The notes under the pieces: model-generated
Seen by the model: only the letters and a program-made list of their open reading frames with translations
What the model was told of the DNA's origin: nothing
Databases searched by the model: none
Made by a program: the position numbers and the translations under genes
From: Imhoffiella fuscus
GTDB lineage: Bacteria > Pseudomonadota > Gammaproteobacteria > Chromatiales > Chromatiaceae
Length of the DNA stretch: 64,000 nucleotides
Assembly (NCBI RefSeq): GCF_042682685.1
Contig: NZ_JBHUHX010000062.1
Coordinates: forward strand, 61,498 to 125,497
Direction: 5' to 3'
Shown: one piece after another, positions 8,385-15,711 of the stretch
Layout of the letters: the number at the start of each line of letters is the position of its first letter
Position numbering within the stretch: position 1 is the first letter of the stretch

Positions 8385-9086
8385 TCAATATCTGGGTCCC
8401 CGCTGGTATCTGAGCATGGCGCGGTCGGCCTGGATGATCTGGTGGTTGCGGCAGTTCGGGCTGGCGTCCGTGCGACGACCCGAGCGGTCATAGATGACCT
8501 GACAATCGTCCTCGAACAGGACTCGGGTTTCGCCGTGGCGGCCTGGGAGGATCTGAGGTGGCATCTCGCGGTCATCGCGTCCAGGACGATCGTCGTCCCA
8601 ACGGTTTTGGCGCAGATGCTCGCGAATGGCCTGATCGGCGCTGCGCATCTCATCCGTACCACAGTTTCGGTAGTGTCTGATGAGATTGCCTCGGTGATCG
8701 TAGATTGCCCGGCAACCGCCCGGAACGCGTACATCGAGGTCGCCCGAGGCCATCTGTCTCACCTCTGTGGAGCCGCCCGCGATCGGCCTCTGCGGGCGGG
8801 GTCCATGGTAGCGAATGTCGACGACACGGCGTCTGTCGACCTCGCAGCGCCAGGGATATTTGGTTCCGTCGATCTTGGTCTTGCCTTCGACCCGATAGTG
8901 CTTGTCGCCCGGGATCTGTTCGGCGCGCGATTCGCGCAGATCCATGAGGCCGTAGTCGCTGCGCAGCCGGCTCTCGCACGACTGGATGGCGTCCTTGTTG
9001 TCGTAGGCCAGGGCCGCGCCTGGAGCCGCCAGTGCGACGATCAGGAGCAGGCCGATCGGTGAATGGGTCGGTCGTATGTGAATCAT
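8385..9086 (-). CDS. secreted protein with a duplicated Cys-containing motif, function unknown
   Basis: The 233-residue product has a clear signal peptide (IGLLLIVALAAPGAALA, cleavage before YDNK). The mature part begins with a short domain containing DAIQSCESRLR and YRVEGKTKIDGTKYPWRCEV. A similar block then occurs twice. The first copy has RVPGGCRAIYDHRGNL, then NC, then ADQAIREHLR. The second has RVLFEDDCQVIYDRSGRR, then NC, then ADRAMLRYQR. Each block has a C-x-(A/V)-I-Y-D core and a second cysteine in NC, so disulfide-bonded periplasmic repeats are plausible. The ATG at 9086 is preferred over an in-frame GTG at 9098 because it gives a standard signal peptide. Family not recognised. Confidence 0.65.
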   Translation of the reverse strand: MIHIRPTHSPIGLLLIVALAAPGAALAYDNKDAIQSCESRLRSDYGLMDLRESRAEQIPGDKHYRVEGKTKIDGTKYPWRCEVDRRRVVDIRYHGPRPQRPIAGGSTEVRQMASGDLDVRVPGGCRAIYDHRGNLIRHYRNCGTDEMRSADQAIREHLRQNRWDDDRPGRDDREMPPQILPGRHGETRVLFEDDCQVIYDRSGRRTDASPNCRNHQIIQADRAMLRYQRGPRY

Positions 9087-9226
9087 CGTCGGGATCACCC
9101 GTGTCTGAAGATTGATACCTGTCCAAGTGATCCATCGGCATTGCCGTCAACAGGGATCGACGTCGGTTGCATGGCTCAGGCTTGGATGTTGAACTACCCC
9201 GCCTCTTATTATGCTCGGAGACCACC

Positions 9227-9712
9227 ATGATGCGCCGCTCCCGCCTGCTCGGAATCCTCGTCCTGCTCTTGCCGCTCGCCGCTTGGTCGGCGGAGCCGTC
9301 GCCGGTCGGTTTTTGGCTCGTCCAGGACGGCGGCGCCGTGGTTCGGCTGCAGGAGTCTGGCGGCACATTGAACGGCAGCACGGTCTGGATGAAGGAGGCC
9401 AGCTATCCGAGCGACGATCCCGAGGGGCGCGCCGGCAAGCCCTTGCTGGATGACTTCAATCCCAACCCGGCACTACGCGAGCACAAGCGGTTGGGACTGC
9501 GGATCCTCTCGGGGTTCGTGCCTGGCGACACGCCGGGCGTCTATTCCGGCGGTCAGGTCTACAACCCGCGCGACGGAAAGACCTATTCGGGCACCATCAC
9601 CCTGGCCGACGAGGATCGTCTCGAACTGCGCGGTTATGTGGTCATCAGCCTGCTTGGCAAGACCCAAACCTGGACCCGCGTCGATCCCTCCAAGTACGGG
9701 CTCAAGCCCTGA
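9227..9712 (+). CDS. secreted DUF2147-family protein
   Basis: The 161-residue product carries a signal peptide (LLGILVLLLPLAAWSA) and a mature domain that begins PVGFWLVQDGGAVVRLQ and ends LRGYVVISLLGKTQTWTRV. That is the DUF2147 pattern, in which PxGxW opens and GKTQTWxR closes an eight-stranded lipocalin-like barrel. It also shows GGQVYNPRDGKTYSGTITL, a conserved middle section. The chosen start, the first of two adjacent ATGs at 9227, follows a CGGAG site. The protein is periplasmic and its ligand is unknown. It stands alone, divergent from the upstream secreted-protein gene. Confidence 0.85.
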   Translation: MMRRSRLLGILVLLLPLAAWSAEPSPVGFWLVQDGGAVVRLQESGGTLNGSTVWMKEASYPSDDPEGRAGKPLLDDFNPNPALREHKRLGLRILSGFVPGDTPGVYSGGQVYNPRDGKTYSGTITLADEDRLELRGYVVISLLGKTQTWTRVDPSKYGLKP

Positions 9713-9870
9713 TCTCGACCCGGCCGCGCGATCCGTATCGCCGGGCCTCGATTGCTCGGCCGGGCACGATCTGACATCATGCGTCCAGACTCATTTCATG
9801 GTGTGGTGATGGGTTTTCCCCCGAGCGATCGGGCTGCCCGAATCCGCCGACGCAAGCAGGGTAGTCGCCG

Positions 9871-11181
9871 ATGTCTCCACTCAAGCTCAAGCTCCATTGG
9901 CAGATTCTGATCGCACTGGGCCTGGCCATTCTGGTCGGGCTCGCGGTCGGGCGTGAAGCCGGACTCTTCGGCGTCACCTTCTACGCGATCTTCGATTTTG
10001 TTGGGAAGCTCTTCCTCAACGCACTCAAGATGTTGATCGTTCCGCTGATCCTCTCATCGATCATCGTCGGGGTCTCAGGGCTCGGGTCGGGCAATCTCGG
10101 CAGGTTGGGTGGCAAGACCATCGGCTATTACGCCATGACCAGCCTCTTCGCCATTTTGGTCGGTCTCATCCTGGTGAACCTGATCCAGCCAGGCGTGGTG
10201 GACGGGGATCCGAAAGAGGTCTTCGGGTTCAGCGCCGATGTCCAATCGCTCGAAGCGAAGATCGGCGACAAGGATGGCGGGGACGTGGTGGAGGTCTTCC
10301 TGCGCATGATACCCACCAACGTGGTGGCCGCAGCGGCGGCTGGCCAGATGCTGGGGCTCATCTTTTTCGGCTTGCTCTACGGCTTCTTCATCACCCGCCT
10401 TCCCGAGAATCTCGCCAAGACGCAATCCAGTTTCTTCGAAGGCGTGTTCGAGATCATGATGCGCATTACGGATCTCATCATGCGTTTCGCGCCCATCGGC
10501 GTTTTCGCCTTGGTGGCCAAGACGGTCGCCAGCACAGGGCTCGACGCCTTCGTGCCGCTGGCGCTCTTCTTCCTCACCGTGGTGCTCGCCCTGGGGACGC
10601 ACTTCCTGGTGGTGCTGCCGCTGCTGCTCTATTTCATCGGTGGCGTGAGTCCGATCCGTCACTATTCGGCGATGGGCTCGGCCCTGCTGACGGCCTTCTC
10701 GACCGCGTCCTCATCCGCAACCCTGCCGGTCACCATGGAATGCGTCGAGAAGAATGCCGGCGTCTCCAATCGCGTCACCAGTTTCGTGCTCCCGCTCGGC
10801 GCGACCGTCAACATGGACGGCTCCGCGCTCTACGAGTGCGTCGCCGCCATGTTCATCGCCCAGGCCTACGGACTGGATCTCACCTTCGGCACTCAGTTTC
10901 TGGTCGTGTCCTTGGCGTTATTGACCTCGATCGGCGTGGCCGGCATCCCTGCCGCCAGCCTGGTCGCCATCGCCATCATCCTGGGCGCCGTCGGTTTGCC
11001 ACTGGAAGGCATCGGCCTCATCCTGGCCGTCGACCGTATCCTCGATATGATGCGCACCACCGTGAACGTCTTCAGCGACTCCTGCGGTGCCGTCATCATC
11101 GCCCGCAGCGAGGGCGAGACCAATGTCTTGCAGCCGCCGCCCGAGCTCTCCGGGTCGGCGCCGGGCCTCAGTCGTACTTGA
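9871..11181 (+). CDS. dicarboxylate/amino acid:cation symporter (DAACS family)
   Basis: This 436-residue protein is a sodium- or proton-coupled symporter of the GltP/DctA family. Signature elements are visible: the serine-rich re-entrant loop AFSTASSSATLPVTM, the NMDGSALYE motif (the NMDGT region that binds cation and substrate), and the second re-entrant loop VAGIPAASLVAIAIIL. These are followed by the DRILDMMRTTVNVFSDSCGAVIIAR helix with the substrate-contacting D and N. Eight membrane helices plus two hairpins fit. Substrate is likely a C4-dicarboxylate, glutamate or aspartate; the helix-8 sequence does not distinguish them. The 3' end overlaps the convergent pterin-dehydratase-like gene by 14 bases. 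Confidence 0.93.
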   Translation: MSPLKLKLHWQILIALGLAILVGLAVGREAGLFGVTFYAIFDFVGKLFLNALKMLIVPLILSSIIVGVSGLGSGNLGRLGGKTIGYYAMTSLFAILVGLILVNLIQPGVVDGDPKEVFGFSADVQSLEAKIGDKDGGDVVEVFLRMIPTNVVAAAAAGQMLGLIFFGLLYGFFITRLPENLAKTQSSFFEGVFEIMMRITDLIMRFAPIGVFALVAKTVASTGLDAFVPLALFFLTVVLALGTHFLVVLPLLLYFIGGVSPIRHYSAMGSALLTAFSTASSSATLPVTMECVEKNAGVSNRVTSFVLPLGATVNMDGSALYECVAAMFIAQAYGLDLTFGTQFLVVSLALLTSIGVAGIPAASLVAIAIILGAVGLPLEGIGLILAVDRILDMMRTTVNVFSDSCGAVIIARSEGETNVLQPPPELSGSAPGLSRT

Positions 11182-11533
11182 TGTAGGCGTAGCGGAGATC
11201 GTCGGGCGTCCCGTCCAGCGCGCTTTCGGCGCCGGGACGCCACATGAGCGTTTCCTCGATCTTGCGTGCCAGTTCGAAGTCTTTGTCGGTGATGCCCTTG
11301 GCCGAGTGGGTCATCAGCTTCACCATGACGAAGGCATAGGAGGCCGCCAGGTCGGGGTGGTGCCAGGCCGCCTCGGCCAGATGTCCCACCGTGTTGATGA
11401 CCATGAGGGTCCCCTTCCAGCCGCTGGTGCGGTACTTGCGCCGGATCCAGCCGTTCTCGTAGTACCAATGGGGCAGTTCGGATTTCAGTCGCTGCTGGAT
11501 GTCCGCCTCGTCATAGACCGTTTCTTCTGACAT
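11168..11533 (-). CDS. pterin-4a-carbinolamine dehydratase-like protein
   Basis: The 121-residue protein has the carbinolamine dehydratase fold signature: AEAAWHHPDL in place of the family E-x2-HHP, then VKLMTHSAKGITDKDFELARKIEE. The catalytic histidine pair and the TH residue are all present. True family members recycle 4a-hydroxytetrahydrobiopterin, but no aromatic-amino-acid hydroxylase is nearby, and homologues act as assembly factors or occur with H4MPT genes. The start at 11533 is chosen because the AAAGGAGAT ribosome site sits just upstream and would fall inside a longer reading from 11551. The insertion before HHP and a C-terminal extension (DDLRYAYIKYD) are unlike the shortest members. 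Confidence 0.8.
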   Translation of the reverse strand: MSEETVYDEADIQQRLKSELPHWYYENGWIRRKYRTSGWKGTLMVINTVGHLAEAAWHHPDLAASYAFVMVKLMTHSAKGITDKDFELARKIEETLMWRPGAESALDGTPDDLRYAYIKYD

Positions 11534-11593
11534 CTTCGGATCTCCTTTCAAGTGGGTCGGAATGGTCCGGTCGAGTGCGCGCGCCTCGCCGCT

Positions 11594-12175
11594 TCAGCCG
11601 GAAGGCCTGCGCGCGTCGAGCAATCCGCGTACGGTCTCCACGATTTCCTCCGGTGGCAGTCCGTAGGGAACGAGACGGGCAACGCGTCCTTCCGTATCCA
11701 GTATGTAGATAGAGGCGCTGTGGTCCAGGCTGTAGTGCTCGCGCGTTCCTTTTCCCACGAACGCGTAGCGGACATGGTAGCGGTCGGCGACCTCCTTTAG
11801 CTCCTTGGCCGTTCCGGTCAGACCGATCAGCCTCGCATCGAAATAGCCTACGTAGTCGCGCAGCTTCTCGGGCGTATCCCGATCCGGGTCGAGCGAGACG
11901 AAGATTCCCTGGACCCGATCGGCCTGGTCTCCGAGCTGGCGGAGCGCCGCGCTCATGACCGCCAGGGTCGTCGGGCAGATGTCAGGGCAGAAGGTATAGC
12001 CGAAGGACAGCACGACGACCTTGCCGTGCGTCTGGCTCAGGGAGAAGGGTCGGCCATCCTGGTCGACGAGCTGGAAGTCGCCGCCGATCGGTTCGGGTTG
12101 GGCATGAGCGCAGGCCAGGGTCAGCAGGGTTGCGAGTGCGAGTCGCAATAGGATCTGTGCGTGAAGGCTGTTCAT
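11594..12175 (-). CDS. SCO1/SenC-family copper chaperone or thiol-disulfide protein
   Basis: The 193-residue protein has an N-terminal hydrophobic export signal (LALATLLTLACAHA) and a thioredoxin-like SCO domain. The copper site is canonical: CX3C at C63 and C67 (TFCPDICPTT) and the distal histidine H152 (SLDHSASIYIL). The middle motif FVSLDPDRDTPEKLRDYV is typical. SCO proteins load copper into enzymes such as cytochrome oxidase. This one is divergent from mtoX, and methanethiol oxidase is copper-dependent in the characterised bacterium, so delivery of copper to MtoX is a reasonable inference. A second, fused SCO domain lies downstream of mtoX. Confidence 0.92.
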   Translation of the reverse strand: MNSLHAQILLRLALATLLTLACAHAQPEPIGGDFQLVDQDGRPFSLSQTHGKVVVLSFGYTFCPDICPTTLAVMSAALRQLGDQADRVQGIFVSLDPDRDTPEKLRDYVGYFDARLIGLTGTAKELKEVADRYHVRYAFVGKGTREHYSLDHSASIYILDTEGRVARLVPYGLPPEEIVETVRGLLDARRPSG

Positions 12176-12496
12176 GCCTTTGGTCAGCAGGTGGCATGCC
12201 AGCGATCGATTGTGGGATGGCGTCGACGAGCGATCGTTTTCCGACGTGTCTCCTGCGGGGCACAGGTGTCGCTGGTTTGAAACAGCCTGCTGCGTTGCTC
12301 GACCAGTATGACGTTGGGGGTTTCGGGGTCGAGTTCGGCTTCTGGTCGTCCCGATCCGATCGCCTCCCGAGTGGCTCGGAAATTGCCCCAGTGTTGGAGT
12401 CGGAAACGGGCCTGGCGCTCGCTCGGATACCTCCTGGTTTGGGCGAGGGCTTCGGCTCGATTCCGCGTACTACAACAACACGAGAGGAGGATCGGC
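12176..12496. promoter_or_regulatory. divergent promoter region between the SCO gene and mtoX
   Basis: About 320 bases with no convincing gene, separating the two divergent start codons. It must contain the promoters of both the SCO gene and the mtoX operon. The last bases, 12484-12490, form the strong GAGGAGG ribosome site of mtoX. I see no clear -35/-10 pair or operator. Confidence 0.4.
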
Positions 12497-13870
12497 ATGT
12501 TCCAGAGACTGTCAGGCTGGGTTTCAGCCGTTGGTGTCACCAGCGCGCTGGTTTTGGCGGGGGGCGGATCGGTCTTCGCCGACGAGACCTGCGTCTCGCC
12601 CTACTCGCCCAAGATTGTCGGCCAAGAGGATTATGTCTACGTCTGGACCCTGGGCGTCGAGGGCATGGGCGACGAGCAGGACAAGCTGGTCAGCATCGAC
12701 GCCAACCCGGATTCGCCGACCTATGGCAAGGTGCTGCATAGCGTCTCGGTCGGCGGCCGCAACGAGGCGCATCACTCGGGCTACTCCGACGACCGCCGTT
12801 ATCTCTGGGCGGGAGGGCTGGACACCAACAAGATCTTCATCTTCGACGTGCACACGGATCCGGCCAAGCCGAGTCTGTTCAAGGTGATCGACGACTTCGT
12901 CGCCGTGAGCGGCGGGGTGGTCGGCCCGCACAGCTTCTATGCCCTGCCTGGGCGCATGATGATCAGCGCGCTCTCGAACAATGCCGACCACGGCGGACGG
13001 ACCGCCTTGGTCGAGTACAGCAACGAGGGCGAGTATGTCGCGACCCATTGGATGCCGACCGACGAGGATCTCCAGGGCGCCGAGAAGACCGGCCAGTTCG
13101 CCGACGGTTACGGCTACGACGTGCGCTTCCTGCCGGCCAAGAACCTTATGGTGACGACCTCATTCACCGGCTGGTCGAACTACATGATGGACTTCGGCAA
13201 GATGCTGAACGACCCGGAGGCCATGAAGCGCTTCGGCAACACGGCCGTGGTTTGGGATCTGCACGCGCGCAAGCCGCTCAAGGTCTTCGACGTGCCGGGG
13301 GCACCGCTGGAGATCCGCTGTGCCTGGGGCAACAACTACTGCTTCACCACCACCGCGCTCACCTCCAAGATCTGGCTGATCTACGAGGACAAGGACCAGG
13401 GCTGGACCGCCAAGGAGGTCGGCACCATCGGCGATCCCTCCAAGGTGCCGTTGCCGGTCGCCTTCTCCATCAGCGCCGACGACCGCTTCCTCTGGGTCAA
13501 CACCTTCATGGACGGTTCGACCCGGCTGTTCGATGTCTCCGATCCCTTCAATGCGAAGCTCGTGGACACCTTCAAGATCGGCTCGCAGGTCAACATGGTC
13601 TCCCAGAGCTGGGACGGCGAACGTCTCTACTTCACCTCCTCGCTGCTCGCCAACTGGGACAAGAAGGGCGATGACGATCAGCAGTTTCTCAAGATGTACC
13701 ACTGGGACGGCAAGCAGCTGACCGAGGGCTTCACGGTCGATTTCTACAAGGAGAAGCTGGGTCGCGCCCATCTGATCACGCTCAACTCGCGCGCGCTCTA
13801 TGCGAGCAAGATCGCCGAGAGCTCCATGCCCGCAGGCGGCGCGCTGGCGGCGGTCGCGGAAACCGACTGA
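12497..13870 (+). CDS. mtoX: methanethiol oxidase (SBP56 / selenium-binding protein family)
   Basis: This 457-residue protein matches the SBP56 family, whose characterised bacterial member oxidises methanethiol to formaldehyde, hydrogen sulfide and hydrogen peroxide in the periplasm with copper. It has a Sec signal peptide (WVSAVGVTSALVLAGGGSVFA) and the family blocks YVWTLGVEGMGDEQDKL, GRNEAHHSGYSDDRRYLWAGGLD, GGVVGPHSFYALPGRMM and SQSWDGERLYFTSSLLANWD, with conserved histidines in HHSG and GPHS. The start at 12497 has a GAGGAGG site; longer readings upstream are not supported. It is followed 5 bases later by a SCO/di-heme fusion and then a second MauG-like gene, the same set of partners that surrounds mtoX in methylotrophs. 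Confidence 0.93.
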   Translation: MFQRLSGWVSAVGVTSALVLAGGGSVFADETCVSPYSPKIVGQEDYVYVWTLGVEGMGDEQDKLVSIDANPDSPTYGKVLHSVSVGGRNEAHHSGYSDDRRYLWAGGLDTNKIFIFDVHTDPAKPSLFKVIDDFVAVSGGVVGPHSFYALPGRMMISALSNNADHGGRTALVEYSNEGEYVATHWMPTDEDLQGAEKTGQFADGYGYDVRFLPAKNLMVTTSFTGWSNYMMDFGKMLNDPEAMKRFGNTAVVWDLHARKPLKVFDVPGAPLEIRCAWGNNYCFTTTALTSKIWLIYEDKDQGWTAKEVGTIGDPSKVPLPVAFSISADDRFLWVNTFMDGSTRLFDVSDPFNAKLVDTFKIGSQVNMVSQSWDGERLYFTSSLLANWDKKGDDDQQFLKMYHWDGKQLTEGFTVDFYKEKLGRAHLITLNSRALYASKIAESSMPAGGALAAVAETD

Positions 13871-13875
13871 ATCCG

Positions 13876-15684
13876 GTGCTCCCCATGCGGTCGAGGATGG
13901 GAGCCGCCCTTCTGCTGGGCGTCTGTCTGAGCGTGCCGGTTGCGTCCGTTGCGGCGGATGCGTCGGCTCAGGTTCTGGCGCCCGGCTACCGGGCGCTGAG
14001 CTTTCCGCCGCCCGAGCCTGGCTCCTATCGTCTTCCGGTCATCGGCCCGGCTGCGGGCGGCGAACTCCTGTCGGATGAGGGCGAGCCGGTCCGACTGGAG
14101 GACCTGCTGGCCGGCCACTACAGCATCTTGAGCTTCATCTACGGCAGCTGCGACGACGTCAACGGCTGTCCGCTCGCCACGGCCGTGCTCTACCGTCTCT
14201 TCCGGACGCTCAAGTCCGAGCCCGAGCTGGCCAGCCAGGTTCGGCTGCTGACCCTGAGCTTCGACCCTGAGCACGACACGCCCGAGGTGATGCGTCTCTA
14301 CGGCGCCGGTTTCCAGGGCGGTCCGGCGGACTGGCGCTTTCTGACGGCGGCCTCCGATGCGGCGCTGGCGCCGGTGCTGGATGCCTATGGTCAGGGCGTG
14401 AACCGCCTCTACGATGCGCAAGGCCGGCCGAGCGGTCGTTTCGCCCATGTGCTGCGGGTCTTTCTCATCGATCCCGAGCGGCGCATCCGCAACATCTACA
14501 GCGTCTCCTTTCTCCATCCCGACCTGCTGCTCGCGGATCTGCGCACCCTGATGCTGGAAGAGGCGGTCGATGACGGGGCCGCGCCGACACCGCCGCCCGA
14601 GACAGGAGGTCGCGCGCTGTTGGCGCGGGCGGTGCGTCCGCCGCTCGGTCTGCCGCCGCTCCCGGAAATCGAGGGACAGCCGCTGACGGCCGAGAAGGTC
14701 GACCTGGGGCGGCGTCTCTTTCTCGATCGGCGTCTCTCCTCGAACGGGACGCTCTCCTGTGCCCTCTGCCACATCCCCAGCCAGGGCTTCACCAGTCAGG
14801 CCATGTCGCGCGCCGTCGGCATGGAGGGGCGCTCGCTCAGGCGCAATGCCGCCAGTCTCTTCAATGTCGCCTACGTCCAACCGCTCTTTCTGGACGGACG
14901 CGAGCGCGGGTTGGATACCTTGGCCTGGCAGGAACTGCTCGATCCCGACCGTATGGGCAATCGCTCGGTCGCCATGGTCCTGGATCGCTTGGGCGAGCTG
15001 CCCGAATATCAGGGGCGGTTCGAGCGGGCGTTCGCGGGTCGGGGCGCGAACATGGAGACGCTTGGCGAGGCCATGTCCGCCTATCTGAGAACACTGGTCT
15101 CGGGGAACGCGCCCTTCGATCGCTGGCGTTTCGGTGGCGAGACGGATGCCATGGACCTGGCGGCGCAGCGCGGCTTTCGGCTCTTCGAGGGCAAGGCGGG
15201 CTGCGTCCAGTGCCATGCGATCGGTGAGCGGGATGCGCTCTTCACGGACAACCGGTTGCACGACACCGGTATCGGCTGGGCGCGCTCCATGCACCCCGAG
15301 CCGCTACGTCGACGGCTGGAGCTGGCGCCAGGCGTAACGCTCGATATCGACCCCGCCGCGCTCGCCGGAACCGAGGAGCGCCGCTTCAACGATCTCGGGC
15401 TCTACGAGGTCACCCAGAACCCCGTTGACCGGTGGCGCTTTCGCACGCCCAGCCTGCGCAACATCGCCCGGACCGCGCCCTACATGCACGACGGCAGCCT
15501 GCCCGATCTCGCCGCCGTCGTGGACTATTACGATCGCGGCGGTCATCCGCACCCGGAGCAGGATCCGCGCATCCGACCGCTCGGTCTGAGCGCCGACGAA
15601 CGGGCGGACCTCATCGCCTTCCTCCATGCACTGACCGGCGACGATCTCGATCGCCTTGCCGCTGACGCCGCCTCGGGGCCGTAG
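13876..15684 (+). CDS. SCO-like domain fused to a MauG-type di-heme cytochrome c peroxidase
   Basis: A 602-residue exported protein with two domains. After the signal peptide (about residues 8-27) comes a SCO-like thioredoxin domain (about 35-235), and after a proline-rich linker a MauG / cytochrome c peroxidase domain (about 250-590). Two c-type heme sites are present: C295-x2-C298-H299 (CALCHIPSQGF) and C443-x2-C446-H447 (CVQCHAIGE). In the SCO domain the cysteines are C92 and C98, a CX5C spacing instead of CX3C, while the distal histidine H191 is kept. In characterised mtoX clusters SCO and mauG are separate genes. Possible roles are maturation of MtoX, copper loading or removal of its peroxide. 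Start is GTG at 13876 or ATG at 13885. Confidence 0.88.
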   Translation: MLPMRSRMGAALLLGVCLSVPVASVAADASAQVLAPGYRALSFPPPEPGSYRLPVIGPAAGGELLSDEGEPVRLEDLLAGHYSILSFIYGSCDDVNGCPLATAVLYRLFRTLKSEPELASQVRLLTLSFDPEHDTPEVMRLYGAGFQGGPADWRFLTAASDAALAPVLDAYGQGVNRLYDAQGRPSGRFAHVLRVFLIDPERRIRNIYSVSFLHPDLLLADLRTLMLEEAVDDGAAPTPPPETGGRALLARAVRPPLGLPPLPEIEGQPLTAEKVDLGRRLFLDRRLSSNGTLSCALCHIPSQGFTSQAMSRAVGMEGRSLRRNAASLFNVAYVQPLFLDGRERGLDTLAWQELLDPDRMGNRSVAMVLDRLGELPEYQGRFERAFAGRGANMETLGEAMSAYLRTLVSGNAPFDRWRFGGETDAMDLAAQRGFRLFEGKAGCVQCHAIGERDALFTDNRLHDTGIGWARSMHPEPLRRRLELAPGVTLDIDPAALAGTEERRFNDLGLYEVTQNPVDRWRFRTPSLRNIARTAPYMHDGSLPDLAAVVDYYDRGGHPHPEQDPRIRPLGLSADERADLIAFLHALTGDDLDRLAADAASGP

Positions 15685-15711
15685 GATGGGTCGAGCGCAG
15701 CGAAACCCATC
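15685..15711. repeat. palindromic repeat, copy 1 (GATGGGT / ACCCATC arms)
   Basis: Seven-base arms GATGGGT and ACCCATC flank a 13-base GC-rich centre (CGAGCGCAGCGAA). The reverse complement of this centre, TTCGCTGCGCTCG, is nearly the same as the centre of the repeat at 26985-27011, and the repeat at 45473 shares the GCGCTGC core. It starts right after the SCO-MauG stop codon and contains the likely ATG of the next gene. Confidence 0.7.

Noticed and set aside
13798..15294. 498-codon minus-strand frame opposite the SCO-MauG gene
   Set aside because: The plus strand encodes two clear domains with heme motifs; the antisense product is low-complexity.
13876..15684. SCO-MauG fusion as a sequencing error
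   Set aside because: The linker between the domains is in frame, proline-rich and of reasonable length, with no sign of a stop or start at the join, so a true fusion is preferred, though it should be checked.
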